This document shows, one piece after another, positions 35,942-44,320 of a stretch of DNA of 64,000 bases. The notes beneath the pieces were generated by a model that saw nothing but the letters and a program-made list of their open reading frames with translations, was not told the origin of the DNA and did not search any database. The position numbers were made by a program, and so were the translations under genes. The stretch is taken from positions 248,001-312,000 of the forward strand of contig NZ_JAGRQC010000003.1 in assembly GCF_018122655.1 (NCBI RefSeq). The letters run 5' to 3'. This DNA comes from Stakelama marina. GTDB taxonomy: Bacteria; Pseudomonadota; Alphaproteobacteria; Sphingomonadales; Sphingomonadaceae. Each line of letters starts with the position of its first letter. Within the stretch, counting starts at the first letter, position 1.

Positions 35942-36949
35942 ATGTCGGGTAGCGTACCGAGGAGTAACCCCATTTCGATTTCCGGATCGGTCGGCACACC
36001 CGACGACCAGACCCATATGCTGGCCACGGTGCTGGATCAGACGCATGACTGCGTAAAGATCCTGAGCCTCGACGGCGTCATCCAATATGTGAACCGTCAG
36101 GGCGCCGAATCGATGGAGCTCAGCGATCCCGAAGAGCTTGTCGGTCGGCGCTGGATCGAATTGTGGCCCGAAGAGGCCCGGCCGAAGGTCGAACATGCCA
36201 TCGACCAGGCCCGCTTGGGCGAGCGCGAACGGTTCGAGGCGTTTCGATACAATATCAAGGGGCGCCCCGGCTGGTGGGACGTCACCGTCGCACCGGTTCG
36301 CGACGACGACGGTACGGTGCAATATCTCGTTTCCATCGCGCGCGATGCCACGGCCGAAGTCGCCGAACGCGACCGCGCCGACGCGATTTCGACCGAAATG
36401 CGCCACCGGCTGAAAAATTCGCTGACGGTTGCCGCCGGGCTGCTGATGCTCAGCGCGCGGAACAAGCCCGAAGTGCAGGGTTTTGCCACGGCGGTGGCGG
36501 AAAAACTCGGCCAGCTGGCGAACCTTCAGGCGATGCTGCTCGAACGGGCCGACAACAAGAATCTGCGCGAGGTCATCCCCGAGCTGATGAAGGTCTATGC
36601 CGAACAATCGCTGATCGAGTTCGGTACGCTTCCCGAAATCATCATGTCCGATGGCGCCATGCAGGCGCTGGCGCTCGTTTTCGGCGAGCTGTGCACCAAC
36701 AGCCTGAAATATGGCGCGATGAAAAACGGCCTCAAGGTTCAGGTCGATGCGCGTCACGGCGATGGCGAGCTGTGTCTCGACTGGGTCGAGCCAACCCGTA
36801 TCGCCGAACGGCGACCGGGCGGGCAGGGGCATGGTCTGATTGAACGAATGCTGCAAGCCAATGGCGGCAGCGTGGCCTTTACCGAGGAGGGCGATCTGCT
36901 GCGCGTTCAGGTCCGCCTGCCGGTGCCCGAAATCGCTACCGCGCACTAG
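35942..36949 (+). CDS. PAS domain sensor histidine kinase (HisKA_2/HWE type)
   Basis: A soluble histidine kinase of about 335 residues. A PAS domain (about residues 25-120: MLATVLDQTHDCVKILSLDG, WWDVTVAPVRDDDGTVQYL) is followed by the H-box EMRHRLKNSLTVAAGLLML, with the phosphorylated His, and an HATPase_c domain with FGELCTNSLKYGA (N box) and GGQGHGLIERML (G box). No membrane helix is present, so it senses a cytosolic cue. No response regulator is adjacent. The start is uncertain: ATG at 35942 lacks a ribosome binding site, while GAGGAG lies just downstream before an in-frame ATT. Confidence 0.87.
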   Translation: MSGSVPRSNPISISGSVGTPDDQTHMLATVLDQTHDCVKILSLDGVIQYVNRQGAESMELSDPEELVGRRWIELWPEEARPKVEHAIDQARLGERERFEAFRYNIKGRPGWWDVTVAPVRDDDGTVQYLVSIARDATAEVAERDRADAISTEMRHRLKNSLTVAAGLLMLSARNKPEVQGFATAVAEKLGQLANLQAMLLERADNKNLREVIPELMKVYAEQSLIEFGTLPEIIMSDGAMQALALVFGELCTNSLKYGAMKNGLKVQVDARHGDGELCLDWVEPTRIAERRPGGQGHGLIERMLQANGGSVAFTEEGDLLRVQVRLPVPEIATAH

Positions 36950-37085
36950 CGCCGGCGAGGACCTGCCCGACTGCATGTCCTGGCCGATGCCGAGGACGCA
37001 CGCGGTGCGCGCGCCCTCGGATCTTGGGGGGAGCCTGCTGGTGCGCCCGCGGACCTTTCCCGGTTCTTACCCGATGCGGTTAATG

Positions 37086-38051
37086 TTACGCAGACGTTAT
37101 TTTCGGCCGGGTCCACAGATCGCCCGGCCGCGGCGCGGGTTGCGATTGCTGTTTCAGGCGCGCGGCATCGACGGCGGCGCGTGCGGTTGCCGCCAGCTTT
37201 TCGGCCGGGCGCGTCGTGGTGCGGTGATCCCAGGCATGCTCGCCCGCCGCTGCGACCTTGCGGGCGATCCCTCCATAGATTCCGGCGGCGGCGAGTACCG
37301 CCCAGGCCGACCGGAAGGGCAGTTTGGCGGCACCTGCGCGCGCGCTGTCGGCATAGATTTCGGCAAGGTCGGTCAGCCTGCGCGCCAGCACGACCAGTCG
37401 CGAACGGAACGGCGGCTTCATATGCTCGCCCGGCGGAATATCCATCTCGGCAAGCCATTCGAGCGGGAGGTAACAGCGGTCGGCGCGGTCGTCCTCCTCG
37501 ATGTCGCGCGCGATATTGGCGAGCTGGAAAGCTAGGCCAAGGTCGCAGGCGCGGTCGAGCGTTTCCTCGTCATCGGGCGACACGCCCATCACCACCGCCA
37601 TCATGCAGCCGACGACGCCCGCGACATGATAGCAATAGGTTAGCAGGTCGGCTTCGCTGCGCGGTCGCCAGTCCTCGGCATCCATCGCGAAGCCAGCGAT
37701 CAGATCGTCGATGAACGTTCGCGGGATCGCCACTTCCGTCAGCAGGATGCGCAGCCCGTCGAACGCCGCGTCGCCGACCCAGCGTCCGGCCAGCGCCTCT
37801 TCGGTCGCCTCGCGGATCGCGGCGATGCGCGCCGGGCCATTGACGACCTTCACCGCGCCGTGGCCCAGTTCCTGCGCATCGGCGATATCGTCGCACGCGC
37901 GGCACCAGGCATAAAGCAGCCATGCCCGCTCGCGCGTCTTGCGGTCGAAAAGGCGGCTCGCGGCGGCGAAGCTTTTCGACCCGCGCGCGATCGTCTCCTG
38001 CGCCGTCGCGACGATCGCCGCACGGCTCGGATGCCCCCCAGCCGCGCTCAC
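37086..38051 (-). CDS. crtB: Phytoene synthase
   Basis: CrtB condenses two geranylgeranyl diphosphates into phytoene, the first committed step of C40 carotenoid synthesis. The 321-residue protein has the squalene/phytoene synthase fold. The first aspartate-rich motif is CRACDDIAD near residue 56, and the second is ANIARDIEEDD near residue 174. RCYLPLEWL and a C-terminal AGIYGGIARKV segment are also typical. GTG at 38051 overlaps the LOG gene stop (GTGA), so it is the last gene of the crtY-crtI-LOG-crtB operon. Confidence 0.96.
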   Translation of the reverse strand: MSAAGGHPSRAAIVATAQETIARGSKSFAAASRLFDRKTRERAWLLYAWCRACDDIADAQELGHGAVKVVNGPARIAAIREATEEALAGRWVGDAAFDGLRILLTEVAIPRTFIDDLIAGFAMDAEDWRPRSEADLLTYCYHVAGVVGCMMAVVMGVSPDDEETLDRACDLGLAFQLANIARDIEEDDRADRCYLPLEWLAEMDIPPGEHMKPPFRSRLVVLARRLTDLAEIYADSARAGAAKLPFRSAWAVLAAAGIYGGIARKVAAAGEHAWDHRTTTRPAEKLAATARAAVDAARLKQQSQPAPRPGDLWTRPKITSA

Positions 38052-38629
38052 AGGTCGGCGCGCGTCATCCGCGTGATCGGCACATGCGGCTCGTACTTCG
38101 CCATCCGGTCGAGCAGCGTGTCGAGTTCGTTCGCGACGATCAGGATATTCTGGTGCTGCGGCCGCAGGAATCCGACCTCGCCCATCTTTTCGACGAACCG
38201 GATCAGATGGTCGTAATAGCCCGCAATGTTGAGCAGGCCGACCGGATCGCTGTGATAGCCGAGCTGCGACCAGCTCATCGCCTCCCACAGCTCGTCCATC
38301 GTGCCGGTCCCGCCGGGAATGGTGACGAACCCGTCGGCCAGCTCGGTAAAGCGCGCCTTCCTCTCATGCATCGTCTCGACGACGTGCAGCTCGGACAGGT
38401 TCCGGTGCGCGACCTCTGCATCGACCAGCGCCTGCGGGATCACGCCGATCACCTCGCCGCCCGCGTCCAGCGCGCTGTCGGCGACCGCGCCCATCAGCCC
38501 CAGCTTGCCACCGCCGTAAACGACGCCGATGCCGCGTTCCGCAAGCGACCGTCCGAGGTTGCGCGCCGCCTCGATATAGACCGGATCGGCGGGCGTCGCC
38601 GATCCGCAATAAACCGCCAGCCGCTTCAT
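38048..38629 (-). CDS. LOG family protein (TIGR00730 Rossmann fold)
   Basis: A 193-residue protein of the LOG/lysine decarboxylase-like family. The motif PGGTGTMDELWEAMSWSQLG near residue 105 is the family's phosphoribohydrolase signature. GVVYGGGKLGLMGAVADSAL near residue 36 forms the nucleotide-binding part. Characterised members cleave nucleoside 5'-monophosphates (in plants, cytokinin ribotides) to base and ribose 5-phosphate. It sits between crtI and crtB with four-base overlaps on both sides, so it is translated as part of the carotenoid operon. Why a purine-related hydrolase is there is unclear. Confidence 0.92.
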   Translation of the reverse strand: MKRLAVYCGSATPADPVYIEAARNLGRSLAERGIGVVYGGGKLGLMGAVADSALDAGGEVIGVIPQALVDAEVAHRNLSELHVVETMHERKARFTELADGFVTIPGGTGTMDELWEAMSWSQLGYHSDPVGLLNIAGYYDHLIRFVEKMGEVGFLRPQHQNILIVANELDTLLDRMAKYEPHVPITRMTRADL

Positions 38630-40104
38630 GCCTCACTCCCCAGCATCAGCTGCGCGGTCGCCTTGGCGCTGCCGACGACGCCGGGGATGCCGGCGCCGGG
38701 ATGCGTCCCTGCGCCGACGAAATACAGGTTGGGGATATGGTCGTCGCGGTTGTGGACGCGGAAATAGGCGCTTTGGGTCAGGATCGGCTCCAGCGAGAAG
38801 GCGCTGCCCAGATGCGCGTTCAGGTCGTGGGCGAAGTCGCTGGGCATATAGGAGAACTTCGTCACGATACGGTCGTGGATGTCGGGAATCAGCCGGCGGC
38901 CGACTTCGTCGAGGATGCGCTTCTCGACGACCGGGCCGACCCGCTCCCAATCGACGGGCGACTTGCCCATATGCGGTACGGGTGCGAGCGCATAGAAGGT
39001 CGAATGCCCCTCCGGCGCCATGTCGGGATCGGTGATCGTCGGATGGTGGAGGTAAAGCGACAGGTCCTCGCTCACCACGCCGTGATCGTAGATGTCGGAC
39101 AGCAGGCCCTTATAGCGGGGGCCAAACAGGATCATGTGGTGCGGGATGCCGGGCCATGTCCCCTTCACCCCGAAATGGACGACGAACAGCGAGGGGGAAA
39201 AGCGTTTCTTCTCAAGCCGTTTCAGCGTTCGCTGCGCGCTGCGCGATCCGCTCAGCAGGTCGCGATAGCTGTGGATGATGTCGCTGTTGCATGCCACCGC
39301 ATCGGCCTGAACCGAAAAGCCGCTTGCCGTCGTCACACCGGTCGCGCGGTCGCCCAGCGTCGCGATTTCGACCACCGGATCGTCCAGCCGCATCGTTCCG
39401 CCCAGCCGTTCGAACAGCGCGACCATGCCGGCGACCAGCTTGTTGGTTCCGCCGCGCGCGAACCAGACGCCGCCGTCGCGTTCGAGCTTGTGGATCAGCG
39501 CATAGATCGCGCTCGTCGTCATCGGGTTGCCGCCGACCAGCAGCGTGTGAAAGCTCAGCGCCTGGCGCAGCTTTTCGTTCGACACGAATTTCGACACGAC
39601 CGAATAGACCGATCGCCACGCTTCGTATTTGGCAAGCTGCGGTGCTGCCTTGACCATCGAGGCGAAGTCGAGAAACGCGACCTGGCCGAGCTTTTCATAT
39701 CCTTCGCGGTACACGCCCGCCGAATAGTCGAGGAATCGGCCATAGCCCGCGATGTCGCGCGGGTTGAGCTTGGCGATTTCCTGTTTCAGCGTCGCATCGT
39801 CGGCCGAATAGTCGAAATTGGTCCCGTCGGGCCAGTTGAGGCGGTAAAAGGGCGACACCGGCTCCAGCGTCACGTCGCGTTTCATGTCGTTGCCCGACAG
39901 CGCCCATAATTCCTCGAGCGCTTCGGGTGCGGTGATGACGGTCGGCCCGGCGTCGAAGGTAAAGCCGTCGCGTTGCCACACATAGGCGCGCCCGCCCGGC
40001 CGGTCGCGCGCCTCGATCAGCGTGGTATCGACGCCCGCCGATTGCAGCCGGATGGCAAGCGCGAGCCCGCCGAATCCGGCGCCGATGACGACGGCGTTCC
40101 TCAT
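38626..40104 (-). CDS. crtI: Phytoene desaturase
   Basis: CrtI is the membrane-associated FAD enzyme that introduces four double bonds into phytoene to give lycopene. The 492-residue protein opens with MRNAVVIGAGFGGLALAIRL (dinucleotide fold) and RPGGRAYVWQRDGFTFDAGPTVI, and ends with the bacterial CrtI signature NLYFVGAGTHPGAGIPGV. The ATG at 40104 overlaps the crtY stop; the open frame continues upstream antisense but has no family similarity. The stop overlaps the LOG start. Confidence 0.97.
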   Translation of the reverse strand: MRNAVVIGAGFGGLALAIRLQSAGVDTTLIEARDRPGGRAYVWQRDGFTFDAGPTVITAPEALEELWALSGNDMKRDVTLEPVSPFYRLNWPDGTNFDYSADDATLKQEIAKLNPRDIAGYGRFLDYSAGVYREGYEKLGQVAFLDFASMVKAAPQLAKYEAWRSVYSVVSKFVSNEKLRQALSFHTLLVGGNPMTTSAIYALIHKLERDGGVWFARGGTNKLVAGMVALFERLGGTMRLDDPVVEIATLGDRATGVTTASGFSVQADAVACNSDIIHSYRDLLSGSRSAQRTLKRLEKKRFSPSLFVVHFGVKGTWPGIPHHMILFGPRYKGLLSDIYDHGVVSEDLSLYLHHPTITDPDMAPEGHSTFYALAPVPHMGKSPVDWERVGPVVEKRILDEVGRRLIPDIHDRIVTKFSYMPSDFAHDLNAHLGSAFSLEPILTQSAYFRVHNRDDHIPNLYFVGAGTHPGAGIPGVVGSAKATAQLMLGSEA

Positions 40105-41264
40105 GGGCGTTTCTCGGTGATCGCGGCGATGGCGCGCCCGATCGGCACCGGCGGCTTGCCGATCAGCACGCGCGCACGATCGGCCAGCGTGGAGCGCGCG
40201 GCATAGAAGCGCGCGATCAGCCCGGGATCGAGGCGGTAGAAGCGTTCGAGGACGCGGTATCTCTCTTGTGGTTCGGCGGCCCGGAACAGCATGCGCGTCA
40301 ACATGCGATAATATTGGCCGCGCTTCCACGCCATTTTCGCATGGCCGTGCAACATGTCGTGCAGCGTACCGCCCGAATAGTCCGAAAACCCCGCGACCAG
40401 CACCGCGGTGCGCACTGCGTCGGGCAGCGAATATCCGGTCAGCGGGTGGAACAGCCCGGCGCGCATCCCCGCCTTGGCGATGCGGTTGCCGCCCGAGCGC
40501 CAATAGGCTTCGAAATCGCCGCCCATCGCGACCGGCAGTGCGCCCGCTTCGGTGCGCACCGATTCGTCGATCTGCCAGCCGCGCGCGTTCGCATAGTTCA
40601 GGATGCGCCGGTTCAGTGCCTTGCGGTCGATATCGGAAGTGTCCGAATAATAGGTGTCCTCGATGAACATCCGCGTCGCGGCAAAGGGCAACGCATAGAC
40701 GAAGCGATAGCCGTCGATCTGCTCGACGGTCGCGTCCATCACCATCGGCCGCTTGGCATCGTGCGGCTCGGCAAGCGTGAATTCCTGGCCGAGGAATTTC
40801 TGCCACCCGCAATCGAGCAGCGACAGGTCGCCCGGTCCGCGGCAATCGATCACGCCCTTCGCCTCCACCCGGTCGCCGTCGGACAGGACGACGGTGCGCG
40901 CGCTGGCGCCGACCACCTTGCGCCGGAGCATCACCGTGCCGCGCGGCAGCGTCTTGCGCACCACCTGGTCGAGCCGCGTCGAATCGATCGAATAATATCC
41001 CTGTTTCAGCGTGCGATGATGCGCAGGGAACGCGACATCGTAACCGGTCCAGCCATGGCTGATCAGCGGCGCGACCAGCCAGCGGTCGGCATCGTCGATG
41101 TCGCTCGCGAAGAACGACCACAGGTGATTGCCGCCGATATGCCGTCCTGCTTCGATCAGGCGGATCGTGGCGTCGGGCTTTTTCTTCGCCAGCGCCAGCG
41201 CGATCAGCGCGCCCGAAAGCCCGCCGCCGACGATCGCGATGTCACAGGAAATGGAGGAAGCCAT
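40101..41264 (-). CDS. crtY: Lycopene beta-cyclase
   Basis: CrtY cyclises both ends of lycopene to beta-carotene. The 387-residue flavoprotein has an N-terminal FAD fold (CDIAIVGGGLSGALIALAL), NHLWSFF near residue 45, the VIDCRGPGD segment near residue 123, and a C-terminal region LFHPLTGYSLPDAVRTA typical of CrtY, with MFIEDTYYSD mid-protein. It is the first gene of crtY-crtI-LOG-crtB, in which every junction is a four-base overlap. The 153 bases upstream, before an unrelated TPR-like gene, should hold the operon promoter; I see no clear one. Confidence 0.96.
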   Translation of the reverse strand: MASSISCDIAIVGGGLSGALIALALAKKKPDATIRLIEAGRHIGGNHLWSFFASDIDDADRWLVAPLISHGWTGYDVAFPAHHRTLKQGYYSIDSTRLDQVVRKTLPRGTVMLRRKVVGASARTVVLSDGDRVEAKGVIDCRGPGDLSLLDCGWQKFLGQEFTLAEPHDAKRPMVMDATVEQIDGYRFVYALPFAATRMFIEDTYYSDTSDIDRKALNRRILNYANARGWQIDESVRTEAGALPVAMGGDFEAYWRSGGNRIAKAGMRAGLFHPLTGYSLPDAVRTAVLVAGFSDYSGGTLHDMLHGHAKMAWKRGQYYRMLTRMLFRAAEPQERYRVLERFYRLDPGLIARFYAARSTLADRARVLIGKPPVPIGRAIAAITEKRP

Positions 41265-41417
41265 GATTGCCCCGCGCCTAGCCCAAGCGCCCCCGCTGCG
41301 GAAGCCCCGCACCCCAGCATTTCACCCGGCCGGGGGACTCGGTTCGTCGCATGGCGGCCACGGAAATCGTGACGCCGCATATGTCAGACCCAGAAGGCTG
41401 TGCCGAGCTTCAAAACA

Positions 41418-42185
41418 CTATCGCGAGCTTGATCGTTTCCGCTTTGACGCAGAAACGTCTGAATCGTCAGGCTGATAGACGCCTCCATCCTCGAAATCCT
41501 TGACGATGGTGGGACGGGCGTGGATCGCGGCTTTAATATCCTTTGAGCCTCCCTCGTCGCCTAGCCGCAATCGAGCGATCCCACGACCATAGACAGCGTC
41601 CACCAACATGAAATGCTTCTGAAAATTCTTGTCGCCCATGGCTTCGTTGAAGTCTGCAAATGCGGCCTCGTTTTGCCCAGTTTCGAGCTCAACACGGCCC
41701 CGGTTCACGAGCGCATATCCCGGCCGTCCATTAGCGACGGCGGCATTACAGTATGGCATAGCGTTCGCCACATCGAAGCCGTATCGGCCGCGAGCGAAGC
41801 ACGACATATTCGACAAAGTCTTATCTTCGGGATGAAGTTTGACATTAGCATCCGCTATCGCAAGCATCTTTTCCGGATGACCTGCCGCCGCATCGACTTC
41901 AGACCGGCGCGCGGTGGCTCCCTGCACGTGGTCAGGATACTTCGCGATTATGGCATCGTAAGCTGCCTGTAGCTGTTTGATCGCCGCGGGATCTTGAACT
42001 GCGGACTTCAAGGCACGCCACGGCAACGCGCATACCGCTTTGGTCCGCTTAATCGAAGCAATCATCTCATTGACGCTCGTCTTGTCACCGTGCGGAAACG
42101 AGCAGCGAGGCGTGGCGCCAATGGCGAGCGATCCGGGTAAAAGACCGGTCGCGACAATTATTGCCAACGCAAGATGCTTATTCAT
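41418..42185 (-). CDS. Exported TPR-like hypothetical protein
   Basis: A 255-residue protein with a signal peptide (KHLALAIIVATGLLPGSLAIGA) and helical repeats resembling degenerate tetratricopeptide units. An example is PGYALVNRGRVELETGQNEAAFADFNEAM near residue 155, followed by VYGRGIARLRLGDEGGSKDIKAAI. Three of its four Cys after cleavage could form disulfides. It is visibly less GC-rich than the flanking genes and uses rarer codons, a sign of transfer or weak selection. GAGGGGGCAC precedes the ATG. It lies upstream of the crt operon on the same strand and is divergent from marR. Function unknown. Confidence 0.8.
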   Translation of the reverse strand: MNKHLALAIIVATGLLPGSLAIGATPRCSFPHGDKTSVNEMIASIKRTKAVCALPWRALKSAVQDPAAIKQLQAAYDAIIAKYPDHVQGATARRSEVDAAAGHPEKMLAIADANVKLHPEDKTLSNMSCFARGRYGFDVANAMPYCNAAVANGRPGYALVNRGRVELETGQNEAAFADFNEAMGDKNFQKHFMLVDAVYGRGIARLRLGDEGGSKDIKAAIHARPTIVKDFEDGGVYQPDDSDVSASKRKRSSSR

Positions 42186-42248
42186 GTGCCCCCTCGCCCT
42201 CTAATTTGAAGCGATATCTGATCTGTCCAGACATACCAAGCACCGCCC

Positions 42249-42276
42249 TTGCATAGTTAGAGAGCCTAACTAAATA
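42249..42276 (+). promoter_or_regulatory. marR promoter with operator in its spacer
   Basis: TTGCAT (42249-42254) and TAAATA (42271-42276) are spaced 16 bases apart and end 6 bases before the marR ATG. Between and overlapping them is a perfect inverted repeat, TAGTTAG-N5-CTAACTA (42254-42272), of the size and AT-rich type bound by MarR-family dimers. Binding would block RNA polymerase, so autorepression is likely. The mRNA would begin at or near the start codon. Confidence 0.75.
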
Positions 42277-42282
42277 CCGTCG

Positions 42283-42720
42283 ATGCCAGCCCCCGACACC
42301 ACCTCGCTCGCCGAAGCGCTGCGTCCCGCGGTGCTTCGCCTTGCGCGTCACCTCCGGCGCGAGGCGCAGCGGGTGGGGATTTCGGAGGTCGACTGGCAGC
42401 TCCTCAGCATCATCTATCGTCGCCCCGGCATCGGCGTTTCCGAACTTGCCGATATGGAGATGATCCGTCGCCCGACGATGAGCGCGCACGTGAAGCGGCT
42501 CGAAGCCGCCGGCTGGATCGAACGCCAGCCGAGCGCGTGCGGCGACCAGCGCCGCGTCGGGCTCGCGCTCACCGCGGCGGGGCGCGCTGCGCTCGCCTCG
42601 ATCCGTGATTCGCGCACCGGCTGGCTGCGCGACCGGCTGGCGGCGCTCGACCCGGATGCGCGCGACGCGATCGCGGCGGCGCTGCCCGCCATCGCCGCGC
42701 TCGTCGAGGTGCAGCCATGA
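42283..42720 (+). CDS. MarR family transcriptional regulator
   Basis: A 145-residue winged-helix regulator. EVDWQLLSIIYRRPGIGVSELADMEMIRRPTMSAHVKRLEAAGWIER is the helix-turn-helix core (residues about 38-85), and QRRVGLALTAAGRAAL is the wing. It is translationally coupled to the MFS exporter gene (ATGA overlap), so it most likely represses that exporter in response to a small toxic ligand. A palindromic operator overlaps its own promoter. No Shine-Dalgarno sequence precedes the ATG, consistent with a leaderless transcript. Confidence 0.92.
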   Translation: MPAPDTTSLAEALRPAVLRLARHLRREAQRVGISEVDWQLLSIIYRRPGIGVSELADMEMIRRPTMSAHVKRLEAAGWIERQPSACGDQRRVGLALTAAGRAALASIRDSRTGWLRDRLAALDPDARDAIAAALPAIAALVEVQP

Positions 42721-44213
42721 GCCTCGACGCGCGCACCGAGCCCGAACCGGCGGCGACCGAAAGCGGGGCGCTGTCCGAAGCCGCGATGGCGCCGCCCGAA
42801 ACCGGCTTCGATACGGACACGCATCGCGGGCCTTTGTTGCCGATGATTATCGGCACCGCGCTGTTCATGCAGACGCTCGATTCGACGATCATCGCCAATG
42901 CGCTGCCGCAGATGGCGCGTGCGCTCGGCGAAAGTGCGGTGACGCTCAACCTCGCGATCACATCCTACCTCCTCGCCGCCGCGATCTTCCTGCCGATCTC
43001 CGCCTGGGTCGCCGACCGGTTCGGGCCGAAGCGCGTCTTCCGCACCGCGATCATCGGCTTCGCGCTAAGCTCGCTGTTGTGCGGGCTCGCGCAGAACCTG
43101 CCGATGCTGATCGCCGCGCGCATGCTGCAGGGGATGGCGGGCGCGATGATGCTCCCCGTCGGTCGGCTGGTCCTTCTGCGCAGCGTGCCCAAGTCCGAAC
43201 TCGTCCAGGCGATGACCTGGCTGACGATGCCCGCGCTGCTCGGTCCGATCCTCGGGCCGCCGGTCGGCGGGTTCATCGTCACCTTCTTTTCATGGCGCTG
43301 GATCTTCTTCATCAATATTCCGATGGGGATATTAGGCGCGATCCTCGTCACGATCTTCCTTCCCGACGTTCGCGAGGAACGCCCCGGAAAGCTCGACTGG
43401 ACGGGCTTCGCGCTCACCGGGCTCGGGCTTGCGGGTATCGTCTATGGCTTCGACAATCTCGGCCGCGGCGCGCTCCCGACATGGCTCGTCGCTGCGATGC
43501 TGATCGGCGGCGTCGCCAGCCTGGCGTTGTTCGTCCGCCACGAACGCCGCGTCGACAACCCGATCCTCGATCTGTCGCTGCTGCGCGTGCAGACCTATGC
43601 CGCGGGCACCGTCGGGGGGATGTTCTCGCGGCTGGTGATCGGCGCCAGCCCGTTTCTGCTCGCGCTGCTGCTCCAGCTCGGCTTCGGCCTGTCGGCGTTC
43701 GCGGCCGGATCGCTGACCTTTGCCGGCGCGCTCGGCGCGCTGGTGATGAAGGTCGTCGCACGGCCGATCATCGCGTGGTTCGGCTTCCGACCCATCCTGC
43801 TCGGCAATGCGGTCATCGTCGCCGCTATGTCTGCGGCCTATGCGCTGTTCCGCGCGGGCACGCCGCATTGGGTGATCCTCGGCGTGCTGCTCGTCGGCGG
43901 CTTCTTCCGCTCGCTCCATTTCACCGCACTCAACGCGATGGCCTATGCCGATATCGACGCGCCGCAGATGAGCCGCGCCTCCAGCCTCGCCACGATGTTT
44001 CAGCAGATGGCGCAGAGCATTGGCGTCGGCCTTGCCGCCGTTCTGGTGCATCAGGCCATGCTGTGGCGCGGCAGCACCGAGCTGACCGCCGCCGACATTT
44101 CCCCCGCCTTCGCGATCGTGGCGCTCGTCTCGCTGATCGGCATGGCGTTCTACTGGCGTCTGCCCGCCGACGCCGGTGCGGAGGTTTCGGGCCGCGAGCA
44201 GGCGGGCAATTGA
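42717..44213 (+). CDS. MFS multidrug exporter, DHA2 (EmrB/QacA) family
   Basis: A 498-residue drug:proton antiporter with 14 predicted transmembrane helices. TLDSTIIANALPQMARAL near residue 55 is the DHA2 helix 1 signature (D-x-T-x-x-N-x-A-L-P). WVADRFGPKRVF follows in the loop between helices 2 and 3. MLPVGRLVLLRSVPKSE and LGPILGPPVGGFI (motif C, antiporter) are also present. It is under the control of the coupled marR gene. The acidic N-terminal 35 residues are cytosolic. Confidence 0.95.
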   Translation: MSLDARTEPEPAATESGALSEAAMAPPETGFDTDTHRGPLLPMIIGTALFMQTLDSTIIANALPQMARALGESAVTLNLAITSYLLAAAIFLPISAWVADRFGPKRVFRTAIIGFALSSLLCGLAQNLPMLIAARMLQGMAGAMMLPVGRLVLLRSVPKSELVQAMTWLTMPALLGPILGPPVGGFIVTFFSWRWIFFINIPMGILGAILVTIFLPDVREERPGKLDWTGFALTGLGLAGIVYGFDNLGRGALPTWLVAAMLIGGVASLALFVRHERRVDNPILDLSLLRVQTYAAGTVGGMFSRLVIGASPFLLALLLQLGFGLSAFAAGSLTFAGALGALVMKVVARPIIAWFGFRPILLGNAVIVAAMSAAYALFRAGTPHWVILGVLLVGGFFRSLHFTALNAMAYADIDAPQMSRASSLATMFQQMAQSIGVGLAAVLVHQAMLWRGSTELTAADISPAFAIVALVSLIGMAFYWRLPADAGAEVSGREQAGN

Positions 44214-44226
44214 CTATCTTCCTTCC

Positions 44227-44256
44227 GTCGTCCCGGACTTGATCCGGGATGACGAC
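44227..44256. repeat. Intergenic palindrome of the alphaproteobacterial REP type
   Basis: GTCGTCCCGGA and TCCGGGATGACGAC flank a short CTTGA loop; the core CGTCCCGGACTTGATCCGGG is a sequence I recognise from many alphaproteobacterial intergenic regions. It sits 13 bases after the MFS stop and probably forms a terminator-like hairpin between this gene and the next. Confidence 0.7.
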
Positions 44257-44320
44257 AAGAGCGACGGCGAAGCGGACGCGCCGCTCGCCTTTGTCGCATC
44301 CACGCGGTAGATTGCCTGCA

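Noticed and set aside
38626..41121. crtI frame extended upstream to 831 codons
   Set aside because: The extra 339 codons run through crtY on the same strand in another frame and show no CrtI or other similarity; the ATG at 40104 gives a full-length CrtI.
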